From contig NADL03000496.1 in assembly GCA_002205965.3 (NCBI GenBank), forward strand, positions 434,001-498,000: a stretch of DNA of 64,000 bases. The letters are read 5' to 3'. The stretch is from Kappaphycus alvarezii. Lineage: Eukaryota > Rhodophyta > Florideophyceae > Gigartinales > Solieriaceae. The first letter of the stretch is position 1. Each line of letters starts with the position of its first letter. The notes under the pieces were generated by a model. That model was not told the DNA's origin. It saw only the letters and a list, made by a program, of their open reading frames with translations, and made no database searches. Positions 33,393-42,943 of this stretch are shown piece after piece. The position numbers were made by a program, and so were the translations under genes.

Positions 33393-34439
33393 TTACAACA
33401 AGTGACCGAAGAAAAAGAGCGAATCCTCCGTAGACAGAACGCGACCATCCAAATACGATTCACGAAACGTGCGGCTTGCCGTCCAGTCACCCCAAATTAA
33501 AATGCGGTACTCTTGCACCCCTATGGCGGCACATTCGGAAGCCGCCCCCATGCGTAACGAGTGCGAGGACCATGTAACCTGCGGTGGCGGGGCCACGTTG
33601 AGTTCTTCCAGACACGACCGAAGCCAAACTGTAATTGTGCGTGCGCTTGTGGACAGTTTGGTGCCCGGAATGGCCCAGTAGTACTTGCTGGATGTGCGAT
33701 TACCCCTGCGAATAGCGTCATAGCGTGCGACGAGGTCAATCAAACTCTTCTCGAACTCAGGATTTCGGCGATACGAGAGAGTGTGAGCCACTCGTTGCTG
33801 ATTTTTGCGTAGCGCGATAGCGATGTCCACTGAATCATGCGAGACGGAAATGTTGCTGAGTAATAACGACACACCAGCTTCACCTCTTTCAAAGAACACG
33901 TAGCTAACCAAGACAGCGGTTGCGTTCCGGAGGAACACGGTGTCGGTAGCGGCAAGCGCAGCGGTAAAGATTCGGCGGGCCACGGAGCTGGGTAGAGCGC
34001 GACGTTCTGAGGCCAACGTTGGATCACTTAGTAATTTCCTTTCACGATCAGCCTGTTGGTATGCGGAGATAGCGAGCTGGATCAAAGGTGTATGTGCAAG
34101 CGGCCGTCCAATGCGAGTGTGAGCGGTTACCACATTCGAGAGGTAGTTACGAACGGACGAAGCACTGACCTTATTTTGATTGAATAGCCAGCCGAGATAG
34201 CGAAGAAGAGAACTTTCAGAGCCTGCGAAGGGGTCAATTTTGTCTTCCGTACAGAATTGGAGCCACTTTTTCCACAAGATTTCGTTAGAACGCCATGTGT
34301 TCGGAGCCCGAGCCTTGTGCATTAACTGCGCGATCGTAGTTCCACCCGATGTGTGACCCATACCTGCTGCAGCCAAAACGGATTGCTGTAAGGTGACAGC
34401 TAGCGGCAGCGAGGCTGCTTCTTCTGCTAGATTTTCCAT
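33393..34439 (-). CDS. Tyrosine recombinase of DIRS-type element
   Basis: A 348-residue frame starting at the ATG that overlaps the RT stop (ATGGAAAATCTAG, 34439-34427). It catalyses integration of a circular DNA intermediate by strand exchange rather than DDE chemistry. The N-terminal SAM-like region reads RAPNTWRSNEILWKKWLQFC. The catalytic set is complete: arginine in FFERGEAG (about residue 183), histidine and arginine in SSHSLRMGAAS (about 293-296), tyrosine in RESYLD (about 327). It ends GRVLSTEDSLFFFGHLL. The same frame is open far upstream, antiphase to RT and gag; I chose the internal ATG because similarity begins there. Likely translated by termination-reinitiation at the overlap. 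Confidence 0.88.
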   Translation of the reverse strand: MENLAEEAASLPLAVTLQQSVLAAAGMGHTSGGTTIAQLMHKARAPNTWRSNEILWKKWLQFCTEDKIDPFAGSESSLLRYLGWLFNQNKVSASSVRNYLSNVVTAHTRIGRPLAHTPLIQLAISAYQQADRERKLLSDPTLASERRALPSSVARRIFTAALAATDTVFLRNATAVLVSYVFFERGEAGVSLLLSNISVSHDSVDIAIALRKNQQRVAHTLSYRRNPEFEKSLIDLVARYDAIRRGNRTSSKYYWAIPGTKLSTSARTITVWLRSCLEELNVAPPPQVTWSSHSLRMGAASECAAIGVQEYRILIWGDWTASRTFRESYLDGRVLSTEDSLFFFGHLL

Positions 34440-36349
34440 ACGGCGAGTTTCCACGGTGGCGACGGCATTTGCGGCGGAGCCCAGATTGGTGGTAGGTAGA
34501 GATCTTCGGCGACGAAAACCTGCGGTCGTGCCAAATGGAGCAATTGAGTAAACCACTGGTGTGCGGGCCAATATGGCGTGACCAGAATACCCTTGGCGTG
34601 TTCTTGACAGATTTTCTTGACGACGAGTGGCAGTAATTTGAGCGGCGGATTCCAGAAGTTGATGTCCGTACTCCAATCCTGACTGAGTGCGTTGATCCCG
34701 AGGGAGCCAGGCGATGCGAACTCGCTGTTGAACCGGCTGCAGATCTTGTTGGAACTGTCGGCGAAGCGGTCGATGGTTGGTGGTAGTGAATCGAGAAGGG
34801 GCTTGATGGCCTTCGTGTTGATTCTCCAATCGTCGAGCGTGTGGAGCCGAGAGAGCCTGTCTGCGAACTGATTCACGGCGGACGGGAGGTAGTGAGACTC
34901 GATTGAGATTCCAAGTCGGTCGAGCAAGCGGTGCAGCACTCGGAGTTCTTTCATGAGAGGTCGTGACTTGGTGGTCATGGCGTTCAAGATTGCCACGACC
35001 GCTTGGTTGTCCTCCCAGATCTTGAGATGTGTTCCTGAGCGTAGCATTGTTGCAAAGGACCGAATGTTGTCCGTAACCGCGCGCAATTCCAGAAACGTGA
35101 TCGGTTTTACGCGTAGTGCCGGGTCCCACAACCCCCGAGCTTCCCAGGTCCCCTGAGCCCCTGGTCGAAGATCCGACCCGAGTGTCCCCCCCTGACCGAT
35201 CGATGTGGACGCGTCGGAGTGGAGAGCCATAGTAGGGGATGGAGTAGACATTGGCCGTTCGGGTGGGTGTGAGGTGAGATCCCGCCAGAACTTCAGATCC
35301 CTCATTCCAGCGTGGAGCAGTCGAACCCTTTTTCCTGACTTCGTCGTTCGGTTTTTCATGGAGTCGTACAGTGACCGAGTGTAGAACCGGGCGAGCGGCA
35401 TAGCGAGCGAGCACGAAATCGCTACCCCCGTGAAGTGGCGTAACAGCTGGACGTCGACTAGACGTTTGTTCCGGCGGCTTTGGCGCAACAGTTGCTGTGC
35501 AATACCGCGGAGTTTTTCCATGCGTCGAGCCGTAATCCCAAAAACCATTCGAGAAGTGTCGATTACGAACCCCAGATGCTCGATTCTGCGGGTTCCCGTC
35601 CAATTTCCCTTGTCTTCTTTGCGCAACAACCCACAGGCGTGTAGCAACTGGTCGAGCTGTTGTTTGGCCTTCCGTAGACGAGATCGACGTCTTACAGCGA
35701 CGAGGAAGTCGTCCATGTACGGGTGAATGCGTAGGCGAAGATGATTTCGGATGTAGCGAACCATGGGGCGCATAAACTTGACGAAATAGGCGGGAGAAAG
35801 CTTCCAGCCAAAAGGGAGAGCGATGCACCGAAAGTAACGATTGTCGACCTTGAATAAAAACCAATTCCGTATCTTGGGATGTAGACGGAAGTGATGGTAT
35901 CCCTTGGCGATATCGAACGAGAACATGAGATCTGCCTGTTTGAGCTCGAGAGCAAATCCTTCGAGTGTTTCCATTTTCACCGGCATGTCCCGGAACAGCG
36001 TGGACTGACGAGACAGGTTGACTACCAATCGCTGTTTTTCCCCTGAGACTGCTACGAACGCGTTCGAAATCGGGTAGCCTTCGCGATGTAGCTTGCGTGC
36101 GGTGTCGGCTGGAATCTCCTCGTAGGTTCTCCGATGCAGTGCGTCGCTGATGGCTGAGTCGAAGAATTCCCTGTCTTGCGGTGCTATAGGAATTTGAGGG
36201 AGAGTGAACTGAGTGTGTTGAAGGGATGTTTTGATGGGAGCCTCGTATACCCCATAGCGGAGGGCGCGGAGTAGGAAGTCCGAGGCGTGAAGGGTGTTGG
36301 ACCAAAAGGGAGTGGCACATTGGGTATTGCGCCAAAGGACGTGCGACAT
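34427..36349 (-). CDS. Reverse transcriptase-RNase H of DIRS-type element
   Basis: A 640-residue frame, starting 32 bp after the gag stop. RT motifs: VSGEKQRLVVNLSRQS, MFSFDIAKGYHHFRLHP (first catalytic aspartate), LPFGWKLSPAYFVKFM, and the active-site HPYMDDFLVAV at about residue 212. RNase H: LHSDASTSIGQGG, FLELRAVTD, IWEDNQAVVAILN and NQFADRLSRL supply the acidic residues. A C-terminal module follows with TIDRFADSSNKICSRFNSEF and FWNPPLKLLPLVVKKI, a layout seen after RNase H in DIRS/Ngaro elements; its NPP motif recalls the Dam-type methyltransferase fold, which is inference. No stop or frameshift interrupts it. Confidence 0.9.
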   Translation of the reverse strand: MSHVLWRNTQCATPFWSNTLHASDFLLRALRYGVYEAPIKTSLQHTQFTLPQIPIAPQDREFFDSAISDALHRRTYEEIPADTARKLHREGYPISNAFVAVSGEKQRLVVNLSRQSTLFRDMPVKMETLEGFALELKQADLMFSFDIAKGYHHFRLHPKIRNWFLFKVDNRYFRCIALPFGWKLSPAYFVKFMRPMVRYIRNHLRLRIHPYMDDFLVAVRRRSRLRKAKQQLDQLLHACGLLRKEDKGNWTGTRRIEHLGFVIDTSRMVFGITARRMEKLRGIAQQLLRQSRRNKRLVDVQLLRHFTGVAISCSLAMPLARFYTRSLYDSMKNRTTKSGKRVRLLHAGMRDLKFWRDLTSHPPERPMSTPSPTMALHSDASTSIGQGGTLGSDLRPGAQGTWEARGLWDPALRVKPITFLELRAVTDNIRSFATMLRSGTHLKIWEDNQAVVAILNAMTTKSRPLMKELRVLHRLLDRLGISIESHYLPSAVNQFADRLSRLHTLDDWRINTKAIKPLLDSLPPTIDRFADSSNKICSRFNSEFASPGSLGINALSQDWSTDINFWNPPLKLLPLVVKKICQEHAKGILVTPYWPAHQWFTQLLHLARPQVFVAEDLYLPPIWAPPQMPSPPWKLAVWKI

Positions 36350-36381
36350 ACCAAAGGAAAAAGGCCGTGAGGACGACCGTT

Positions 36382-37224
36382 TTACTTGCGAGCGGGCTTA
36401 TGCTCGGAGCTTCCTTGTCCTCGAGCTTGTCTGCGTCCTCCTGAAGCAGCTTGCTGCTTATTAAACTCCTTCGCGTAAGCCTGAGAACGGAGCTCAGCAA
36501 ACTTCTGCTTGGTAGAACGATACAATTCGGAGGAATATGGGTAGTCGTCTTCGCGAAGGTACTTCTGCAAGAGAATGGCCTCCGATTTGCCCGATTCGAG
36601 GGAGTCGGCGAAGAAATCCACGCGTTCCAGTACGCGATTGTACGAAGCCTCAAGGAAATGGTTGAGCACTGCAAAGGCCTCGGTAGCGGCGTCAACGTCC
36701 TTGGCAGCGAGAGCTTCGGTAACCTTGTGAGCGGTTGCGAGGGCGTTTTCGCAGTTGTCACCGATGTTCCAAAGTACCTCGGCCTCCCACCCGTCGCGCA
36801 GGTCGGCGTTCTTGATTCTTCCAAACAGTCCCTCAGGTTCCGGAATGAACCTTTTGGCGGGGAAAGGCGCGATGGTGGCCGGTTTCCCAAATTTGTTAAG
36901 CTTACCGGTGGAAGCGTAAGCACGGCGGGCCGCGAAGGCTTCAGCGACGTGGTCGGCGGAGGGAGTTGGCAGCGAGAACTGCAGACTACCCAACTGAAAG
37001 GCTTCCGCGGCAGACGGAGATTTGTCGGCAGGCGGGTCCGACGGAGCCTCGGCGATACCTGCAGGCGCAGCGGGTGCGGCGGTGCCTGCGTTTCCGGAGT
37101 TGGCCTTGAGGAGGTTGACGATTTCAGAGAGCTGGCCTTCGATGCCGGCAACCTTGTTCTCGAGGGTAACGATGCGGGACTGAGCGGATGGTGCAGACGA
37201 GGAGGAGGAGGAGTCATTAGTCAT
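36382..37224 (-). CDS. Gag-like protein of DIRS-type element
   Basis: A 280-residue frame from the ATG at 37224, just inside the right direct repeat. Residues 17-42 (VTLENKVAGIEGQLSEIVNL) form a predicted coiled coil, followed by an Ala/Pro-rich segment. The central part is helical and alanine-rich. The C-terminus is basic (GGRRQARGQGSSEHKPARK), suited to RNA binding. There is no CCHC knuckle, as is usual for DIRS gag-like proteins. Assignment rests mainly on position before RT. Confidence 0.8.
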   Translation of the reverse strand: MTNDSSSSSSAPSAQSRIVTLENKVAGIEGQLSEIVNLLKANSGNAGTAAPAAPAGIAEAPSDPPADKSPSAAEAFQLGSLQFSLPTPSADHVAEAFAARRAYASTGKLNKFGKPATIAPFPAKRFIPEPEGLFGRIKNADLRDGWEAEVLWNIGDNCENALATAHKVTEALAAKDVDAATEAFAVLNHFLEASYNRVLERVDFFADSLESGKSEAILLQKYLREDDYPYSSELYRSTKQKFAELRSQAYAKEFNKQQAASGGRRQARGQGSSEHKPARK

Positions 37225-37290
37225 GGTTGTAGACGTTGTGTTGTGAATGTCGGCCTAGACGAGGATTCGCCCGGAGCTGGTTCGAAAGTT

Positions 37291-37532
37291 GAGAACAAGC
37301 GACGACTTGGAGAGCAGAGACAGCAGCGATGGCGACCAAAGTCGAAGGTTATATAGCCCTGTTGAACCGGTTTTGATCGTACCGCAAGTCATCCTTGCGC
37401 AAGGGTAGGTCAACGGTAAGTCGTCACGTTGCCTTAATTGGAGGGCAACGGTAAGTCGTCCTCGTTGCCTTCGCTCGGAGTGCTTACAGTCCGGCCGGCG
37501 GATGCAGCCGTGACAGCGTGACTTGCTGAGAG
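37291..37532 (-). repeat. Direct repeat of DIRS-type element (5' copy, 242 bp)
   Basis: Lies upstream of the gag-like ORF in element orientation. Near-identical to 33032-33274. Probably carries the promoter. Confidence 0.92.
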
Positions 37533-38044
37533 AAGTAAACATGCAGTACAGCGCAAATATTGTACCGTTGAATTACAGCATTCTACAAACTCTGTTCGTC
37601 AAACAATTTTTTTGGTTGTCTGACGAAACACAGTTTCAAGCTAATGTTATCTATTTTATTGATAACATCTATTTAATTGATAACATTAGAGAGATTACGA
37701 AATAGAAATTCACTCGGCAAAGCACTGTAAAATGATACACGCGGTGCTCTCATTATTATCTACAAATGTTTCCGAATAGCATATTACGAAATCCACGTGA
37801 TTTGAGTAAATGAGTATGACGACGGCGAGCCCTTGCGCTAGTACTCCGCTGCACTCAGCAGCATGCGCCAGAAGGACTACTCGATCGGAAAGGCCAGGCA
37901 GCGTCCTCGCTTCAGAAGACGGCGATTCCTTCTGGCGCTCGAATGCGATGCGGATGTGCAACTTCTACTTCGCACTAATCAGTCCGCGGCTAGAGCGCGA
38001 CGCGATGTCGACACATTCGGCTGAGATCGCGACACATATCCACC
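37533..38044. other. Spacer between DIRS element and Harbinger-like transposase
   Basis: AT-rich at first, with repeated ATTGATAACAT (37655-37690). From about 37800 an open frame on plus (37810-38061) has no recognised similarity and is probably the transposon's 5' region. Confidence 0.35.
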
Positions 38045-38951
38045 ATGCGCTTCAACCTTAACGCGTACAGTGAAGAGCAGTCGCTCTCTGAGTTTCGCTT
38101 TCGCAAGTCCGAAATTGGTACCGTGTGCGACGTGTTGTCCTGGGTGGAGGGCCAACAGCTCGGTCAGGCTACAGTTGTGAGGCTATTACGGCGACGTGTA
38201 TCGTTCTGAAGCTCTTGTCCTTTCCTACAAGGTGGCGGGACCTGGAAACTGTGTTTGAAATGCGTGCTTCTACGCTTTGTGAGTATTTTGGGAGGAGGTG
38301 GAGGGTTTTATTGCGACAAGGGGAAGTCTCATCGAAACCTTTCGTTCAAAATTGATGCACGAAAGGGTCCCGCTCTACGCCGCGGCCATCTACGAGAAAA
38401 GGGCCCCTTTAGATAACTATGCTGAATTTATCGACTGTACGAAGATACAGATGAGTAGACCCGGTGGGAGAGGAAGCCTACAGCGTGCTTGTTACTCGGG
38501 ACACAAAAGGTTCTATTGCCTCATCTATCAGACGGTGACGACTCGCGATGGACTGATATTCCACCTGTACGGTCCGGAGGTAGGACGCCGTCACGACATG
38601 ACGCTATACCGTCAAAGCGGCATGGATCAGCAACTGCAATCTACAATGGTGATAGGTGGACGACAGTATTGCCTGTACGGTGATCCCGCGTACATACTCC
38701 GAGCGTGGCTTCAGGTTGCCTACGATCGAGCTTCGGCGACTGCTGAACAGCTGGTCTATAACAAAGGCATGAGTTCTGTACGAGAGGCGGTCGAGTGGGC
38801 GTACAAGGACCTGAAAAAATTTGGTCCTCGCAGGACTACAAGCGTATGTTGCGGGTACGAAAGTGTCCAATTGCGTTGCTCTACAAGGCTACAGCCTTGC
38901 TATGGAACGTTAGAGTCTGTCTACATCATGGCAGTGGGCAGCCAGTAGCTA
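38045..38951 (+). pseudogene. PIF/Harbinger-like (DDE_Tnp_4) transposase, two frameshifts
   Basis: Three successive frames make up one protein. The first starts at the ATG at 38045 and reads LSEFRFRKSEIGTVCDVL. The second (38160-38355) reads ITATCIVLKLLSFPTRWRDL. The third (38340-38951) holds the nuclease core: FIDCTKIQMSRPGG, YSGHKRFYCLIYQTV, FHLYGPEVGRRHDMTLY, YCLYGDPAYILRAWL and SSVREAVEWAYKDLKKFG, so the DDE set (D in FIDC or RRHD/GDPAY region, E in AVEW) appears present. It would cut and paste the element. A SANT-like frame in the opposite strand to the right is the usual partner. TIRs were not found. Confidence 0.8.
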
Positions 38952-39407
38952 TTTCTCATGTCCGCCACCTAGTTTGTCGCGCAATCTGAATATGCCGTAA
39001 ACAGAGAGCGAGGGCGAGTGCTCATGTCTTTGCACAGGCGCACCGCTTCGACCGAGTGGCGGGAGTCCGAGCGAAGCGAGGACGCGCGGCAGCGCAGAGG
39101 AATGGCATGCCGTAAAAAGATCGCGATGGCCGAGGGAGAAGCGGCGCGCGGCAAAGAGAAAGTTCACCGAAAGCAAACGTCGTTACTGTAGTTTTTTACT
39201 AGCACACCAAGAAAAGCGAGCACCTCCTTTCTCTCTTCGATGGCACCCTTTCTCTCTTCGCTCTCGATTTCAAAGGACGCTGCTCGAGCTCTACCCTCTT
39301 CTCTTCTACCGCGAGGCGCCGGGACTCTTTCTTTTGTGCCTGCTCTAAACGACCGCTTCGCGCTCTTCCCGCTTCATTTCAAAGTCCATGCGCTGTTTCC
39401 TCTAACT

Positions 39408-39945
39408 TCAGCGCGCTTCCTGAAGCTGTTGCGCGCCTGAATGTGTCAGCATGTTCCTTTCCTCATCGTCCGATTCCGAAGAAAGGTTCCGCTTCCTTCC
39501 CTTCATCCTCGCCGTTCCAGCACTTCCTTCACCCTCGCCATTGCACTCATCTATCACCACTGCTGGCGTCTCTGCACTGTTACTTTCACTGCGAGCCCTC
39601 GCTACAGCTCGTTCCCTGATTTTCCCCAGCTTGTAGCAAACACTTGTCAAGCTCCGTCCTTTCATCCCTCTCAGCCCTCTTTGCCTCTTCCCATTCGTCC
39701 ACGGCCAACATTACATCATCCAACAACACTTTCCTTTCTCCTCTGACCTCTATAATGCCAGAAGCGGCAGCATTGCTTCGCACAGCTTCGCGGTGGTCGC
39801 CTAGGATCTTCTTGAACCGATCGTTGAGCGTTTTCCAACTCGGCGCCGCAATTGAATCGAAGCATCCAGAAGGAAGGGACCCCTTGAAGAGAGCGAGAGC
39901 CTTTCGAAGCGCGACTGTGCCTCTCCATGTGGAGCGAGGTGGGCG
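39408..39945 (-). pseudogene. Myb/SANT-like partner protein of the Harbinger-like element, frameshifted
   Basis: The minus frame is open from 39945 to 39586 and reads VALRKALALFKGSLPSG, PSWKTLNDRFKKILGDHREA and ASGIIEVRGERKVLLDDVML, the pattern of Myb/SANT-like proteins carried by Harbinger elements. A shift near 39650 leads to the frame ending at 39408, with KIRERAVARARSES and an acidic Ser-rich tail (RNLSSESDDEERNML). Such partners help the transposase enter the nucleus and bind ends. It is convergent with the transposase at 38045-38951. No ATG was found for the first part; a short exon at 40227-39946 is possible. Confidence 0.6.
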
Positions 39946-40009
39946 TCAACGGCGGAGACTGCTTTCAGCAGTAATATATCCCACCGGAAGAGAACCGGAT
40001 GCGCCGTTT

Positions 40010-40105
40010 CTTTGCGCCGGGCGGAGTGGCGGAGGCGGTCGGAACGGCGGGTCGGAGCGACGGAGGCAGTGGAGGCGGTCGGAGCGGCGGAGGCGGGAGA
40101 CTCCT
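40010..40105. repeat. GC-rich imperfect tandem repeat
   Basis: GGCGGTCGGAGCGGCGGAGG-type units repeated about four times upstream of the SANT-like frame. Confidence 0.6.
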
Positions 40106-40229
40106 CGATAAGGGCGCCATGATGGAGAGGGGACTGGTCGCGGAGGTTGTAGGAGTGTAGTGATGGCGATGGTCAGGTCAGATGGTGATGGTTGGTTGTA
40201 CATTTGGCGCCAAGCGGCCCCGCTCATAT

Positions 40230-41020
40230 GCTCCGTATGCGAGGGTTGCCCTGGCGGGTATTTTTCCCTATTTCACAAACAGCCCCCGCAACCGAAAAAT
40301 GAAATGGCAACGATAGCACTTTGCGTCTTACACAGTACAGGTGTACTACGTTTGCCGGCGAATGCCGCACAAGCGAAAATCATTTTGCTCCGTAAACCCT
40401 CTATTACCTTTCCTACCAAACAATAAAGCGTCATCTCCTATCAACAGTATCGAGCATCTTTCTAGCATCTTTCTACGATTAGAAAAAACCGAAGTACATA
40501 CTGTAACTTTTTCCATTGATTGACCAAATGTTTTTCCCACACTGTAATGTACAGTACTGCACTTAATCTGCTGTATGCCAATCCTAACCTTAGCTTGCAC
40601 AGTGCCATCTTAAAATCCCCTACTCATCTCCACGAATCATGTCTCCAGTCACACAAAGGTAGTCTCCCCGTGAAATGTCGTGACATCGTATTCTCACAAA
40701 CACCTTTTCCAGAACGCAAACTTTCCTCCGGTCGAATTCCTTTTCTTACACTATCGCCTTGCAACCTTCTCGACATTGCTTGGCATGCTCTCTGAATCCC
40801 ATTCTTCGCACTCCGTATCTGCGGTTCGTGCGAACTCCCTGTGTCAATCGGCCTCAAGCTAACTCCATTCTACTATTTACCTCGTGTTTTCAGATAAACC
40901 TCCCCAGCTGCCACCCCGCATATCCATGTCACCGTAACTTCTTGCCAGCAGTATTGCGTTCTTTCTCAACACTTCCGCCACCTTATCGTACCTCTTGCGG
41001 CATACTTTTGAGATTTACAT
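40230..41020. other. Upstream region of the C2H2 gene
   Basis: No gene recognised. CT-rich stretches from about 40560 on resemble fungal promoter or 5' leader DNA. Short frames here (40520-40795, 40759-41097) lack similarity. Confidence 0.35.
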
Positions 41021-41308
41021 GTGCGTACCATATTTCTCCAACGACCCCTGACTCCCGCTCCATACGCAGCTATTCTTATCCCCTGCAACACCTCTAGCAG
41101 ACGTCCCTCTACCCTCTCCACTTCATCCGTAGAACCCCTAGCAAACTTGCCGCCAACTTCCAGAGTATTCGGCTGCCTTACTGTCTACACCTCCACTCCT
41201 AACCAATCTCCGCTCCTATCCTTTTCGCCTTCCAACAACTCCCGTTATTCCTATCTCCTCCCTGCACCCCTTGCAAAACCCGCACCCCTCCGTTCCGCAA
41301 AGTTGGCA

Positions 41309-42442
41309 ATGGGCGTCATGCATCAATGCAATTTCCCGGGCTGTAAAAAGAAATTTGACCGCAAGTACAACCTCAAGTGCCATCTTCGCATTCACAGCAA
41401 CGAAAAGCCATACCGTTGTCACCATCCGCATTGCACCCGCTCTTTCCGCTGGAAGAGCTCCCTCAACCATCATCTTATGAGTCTCGACCACACCCCCGCA
41501 GCCGCACGTCGAGAACGGAAGGCACGTGCCGCAAAACGACGGAAGCAGCAACTAGCTGCAGCACCCGCTGACCAGATCAGGCTTGAGCCCGCCAGTGCGA
41601 GAGGTCGTTCGGATACTTCCCCCGTGTCGTCGGAAAACTTCGGGAGCGACAATGCGGTGCAAGATGACTGTCATGTTTTCAGAGGCCAAGCGGAGAGGGA
41701 TATCGTTCGGTCGTTGGATTGGTCCGAGACTGGTCTGATTTCCGGTCAATGTTCCCCGTGCTCTGTCATCAACAGTGATATTGAATACCTGAATCGAGCC
41801 CAGATGAGAATGCGCAGGGCGGAGCACCGCGTGGATGATTTGCCCCTTGCTCACGCGATATGTGTGGGGAGACACCAGGAGTTACCATTAAACCAGCTGA
41901 CAGTTGCCGGCCTTAGGCATCCGCCGGACGCCTTTCGGAGGACCCTGCCAGGTACTGTTGCCCCATGTGCACATGACGCCCGCTGCGGGCTTAGAAGGGA
42001 AACCCTATAAGCTACATATAACGGTTACCGGTCCCGACAAGTTGTGTCGCCGTCCTCCCAGTCGCTAAAGCTTCGTGATGATTCATCGCTTGACTCAGCA
42101 ATAGATCATGCCATGAATTGCATGGTGTCGCCGTCCGGTGTTAAAAATGAAACCATGGAGGCTGGAATGGTTAACACGCGCGACCCAGTAGTCTCAGAAC
42201 TGAACATGACCCACCTACACAGTGATTGGAGGTATGGCCCCTTCGGCAACAGGGGTCAAGATTCAGGTTCCAAGGTCAAGTCACAGGCGCCGCTGGTGTC
42301 TGTGTTTGAAGACTCGTCCCATGCCATTATCCATGATGCGTTCTCTCCTGCGGCAGACCGAATTTTTGCCCTATGTAGCACTGATCCCGCAAGCTTCAGG
42401 GTTTCTAATTACGGCAAAGGCAGGCAATGGCACAAACAGTGA
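41309..42442 (+). CDS. C2H2 zinc-finger protein, putative transcription factor
   Basis: Two adjacent C2H2 fingers at the start: QCNFPGCKKKFDRKYNLKCH (C-x4-C-x12-H-x3-H) and CHHPHCTRSFRWKSSLNHHL (C-x4-C-x12-H-x5-H), joined by a HSNEKPYR linker. A basic stretch (ARRERKARAAKRRKQ) follows, probably nuclear localisation and DNA contact. The rest is low in known motifs. The frame meets one TAA at 42008-42010 but continues in the same phase to 42442. A 60-bp GT-AG segment (41952-42011, GTACTG...CCTATAAG) would remove the stop and keep the frame, so I propose one short intron. The ATG at 41309 sits four codons before the first cysteine. The frame is also open upstream to 41021 and encodes a Ser/Pro/Thr-rich stretch that may be coding. 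Otherwise it is a pseudogene with one stop. Confidence 0.65.
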
Positions 42443-42443
42443 T

Positions 42444-42943
42444 TCAAGGTTGAAGCGTCAAATCTAGCGTAGTGCTCTTGGTAGTCGCCACGCGATGTAT
42501 ATGTTCATAAATTGTGGGTGGAAAAGGTTTACATCGCATTGAAGTTCTACAGCAGTATCCATCCACCACAAGGCCGGTCCACGTCACCGTACTTTCGTTA
42601 TGGGTACAGCGCTTGAAGGGGTAGGTGTACAGCGACGCTTCGAACGCACTCTTGTCCCACAGGCCTGGATCCGTCTGGCATGTCAAGTTTTGAGCAAGTG
42701 AGTTAAAGATAACATCAGTAGCTATGCACTACTCGCATAACTTCGAGGTAGCATTACTAGGTATGCGCTTTTAGGTTGCACCATTTATTGCCTCGGCCTC
42801 GTCAAGGTGGTCGCTGCCATCATCCTAGCGACATCATCCTCCGAGACCTGAACCTTATCACCGCTCTCATCAGCAAAATTTTGCTGTCATCGTCATCCTC
42901 ATCGTCGGCCCCGAGGACATCAAAGGACTGTACGTCGTCCAGA
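42444..42943. other. Convergent intergenic region; small cysteine-rich minus frame
   Basis: A minus frame at 42444-42686 (80 residues) contains six cysteines (for example VDGYCCRTSMRCKPF), suggestive of a small secreted or zinc-binding protein, but has no signal peptide and no recognised family. CATCATCC-type low complexity occurs at 42820-42910. Confidence 0.25.

Larger units (their letters stand above)
33032..37532 (-). mobile_element. DIRS-type tyrosine-recombinase retroelement, apparently intact
   Basis: About 4.5 kb between two near-identical direct repeats (33032-33274 and 37291-37532). Minus-strand gene order is gag-like ORF, RT-RNase H, tyrosine recombinase, with no integrase or aspartic protease. 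This is the DIRS/Ngaro plan. All three frames are open and catalytic residues are present. Direct rather than inverted ends point to the split-direct-repeat (PAT/Ngaro-like) subgroup. The extra B1/B2 repeat pair expected there was not found, so the true outer limits may lie beyond these coordinates. Confidence 0.88.

Noticed and set aside
36451..37356. 301-codon plus-strand open frame
   Set aside because: It is the exact antisense of the DIRS gag-like ORF, Gly/Val-rich with no recognisable feature. A GC-rich shadow.
41216..41551. 111-codon minus-strand frame with several cysteines
   Set aside because: Antisense of the C2H2 fingers. Cysteine content has no spacing of a known finger.
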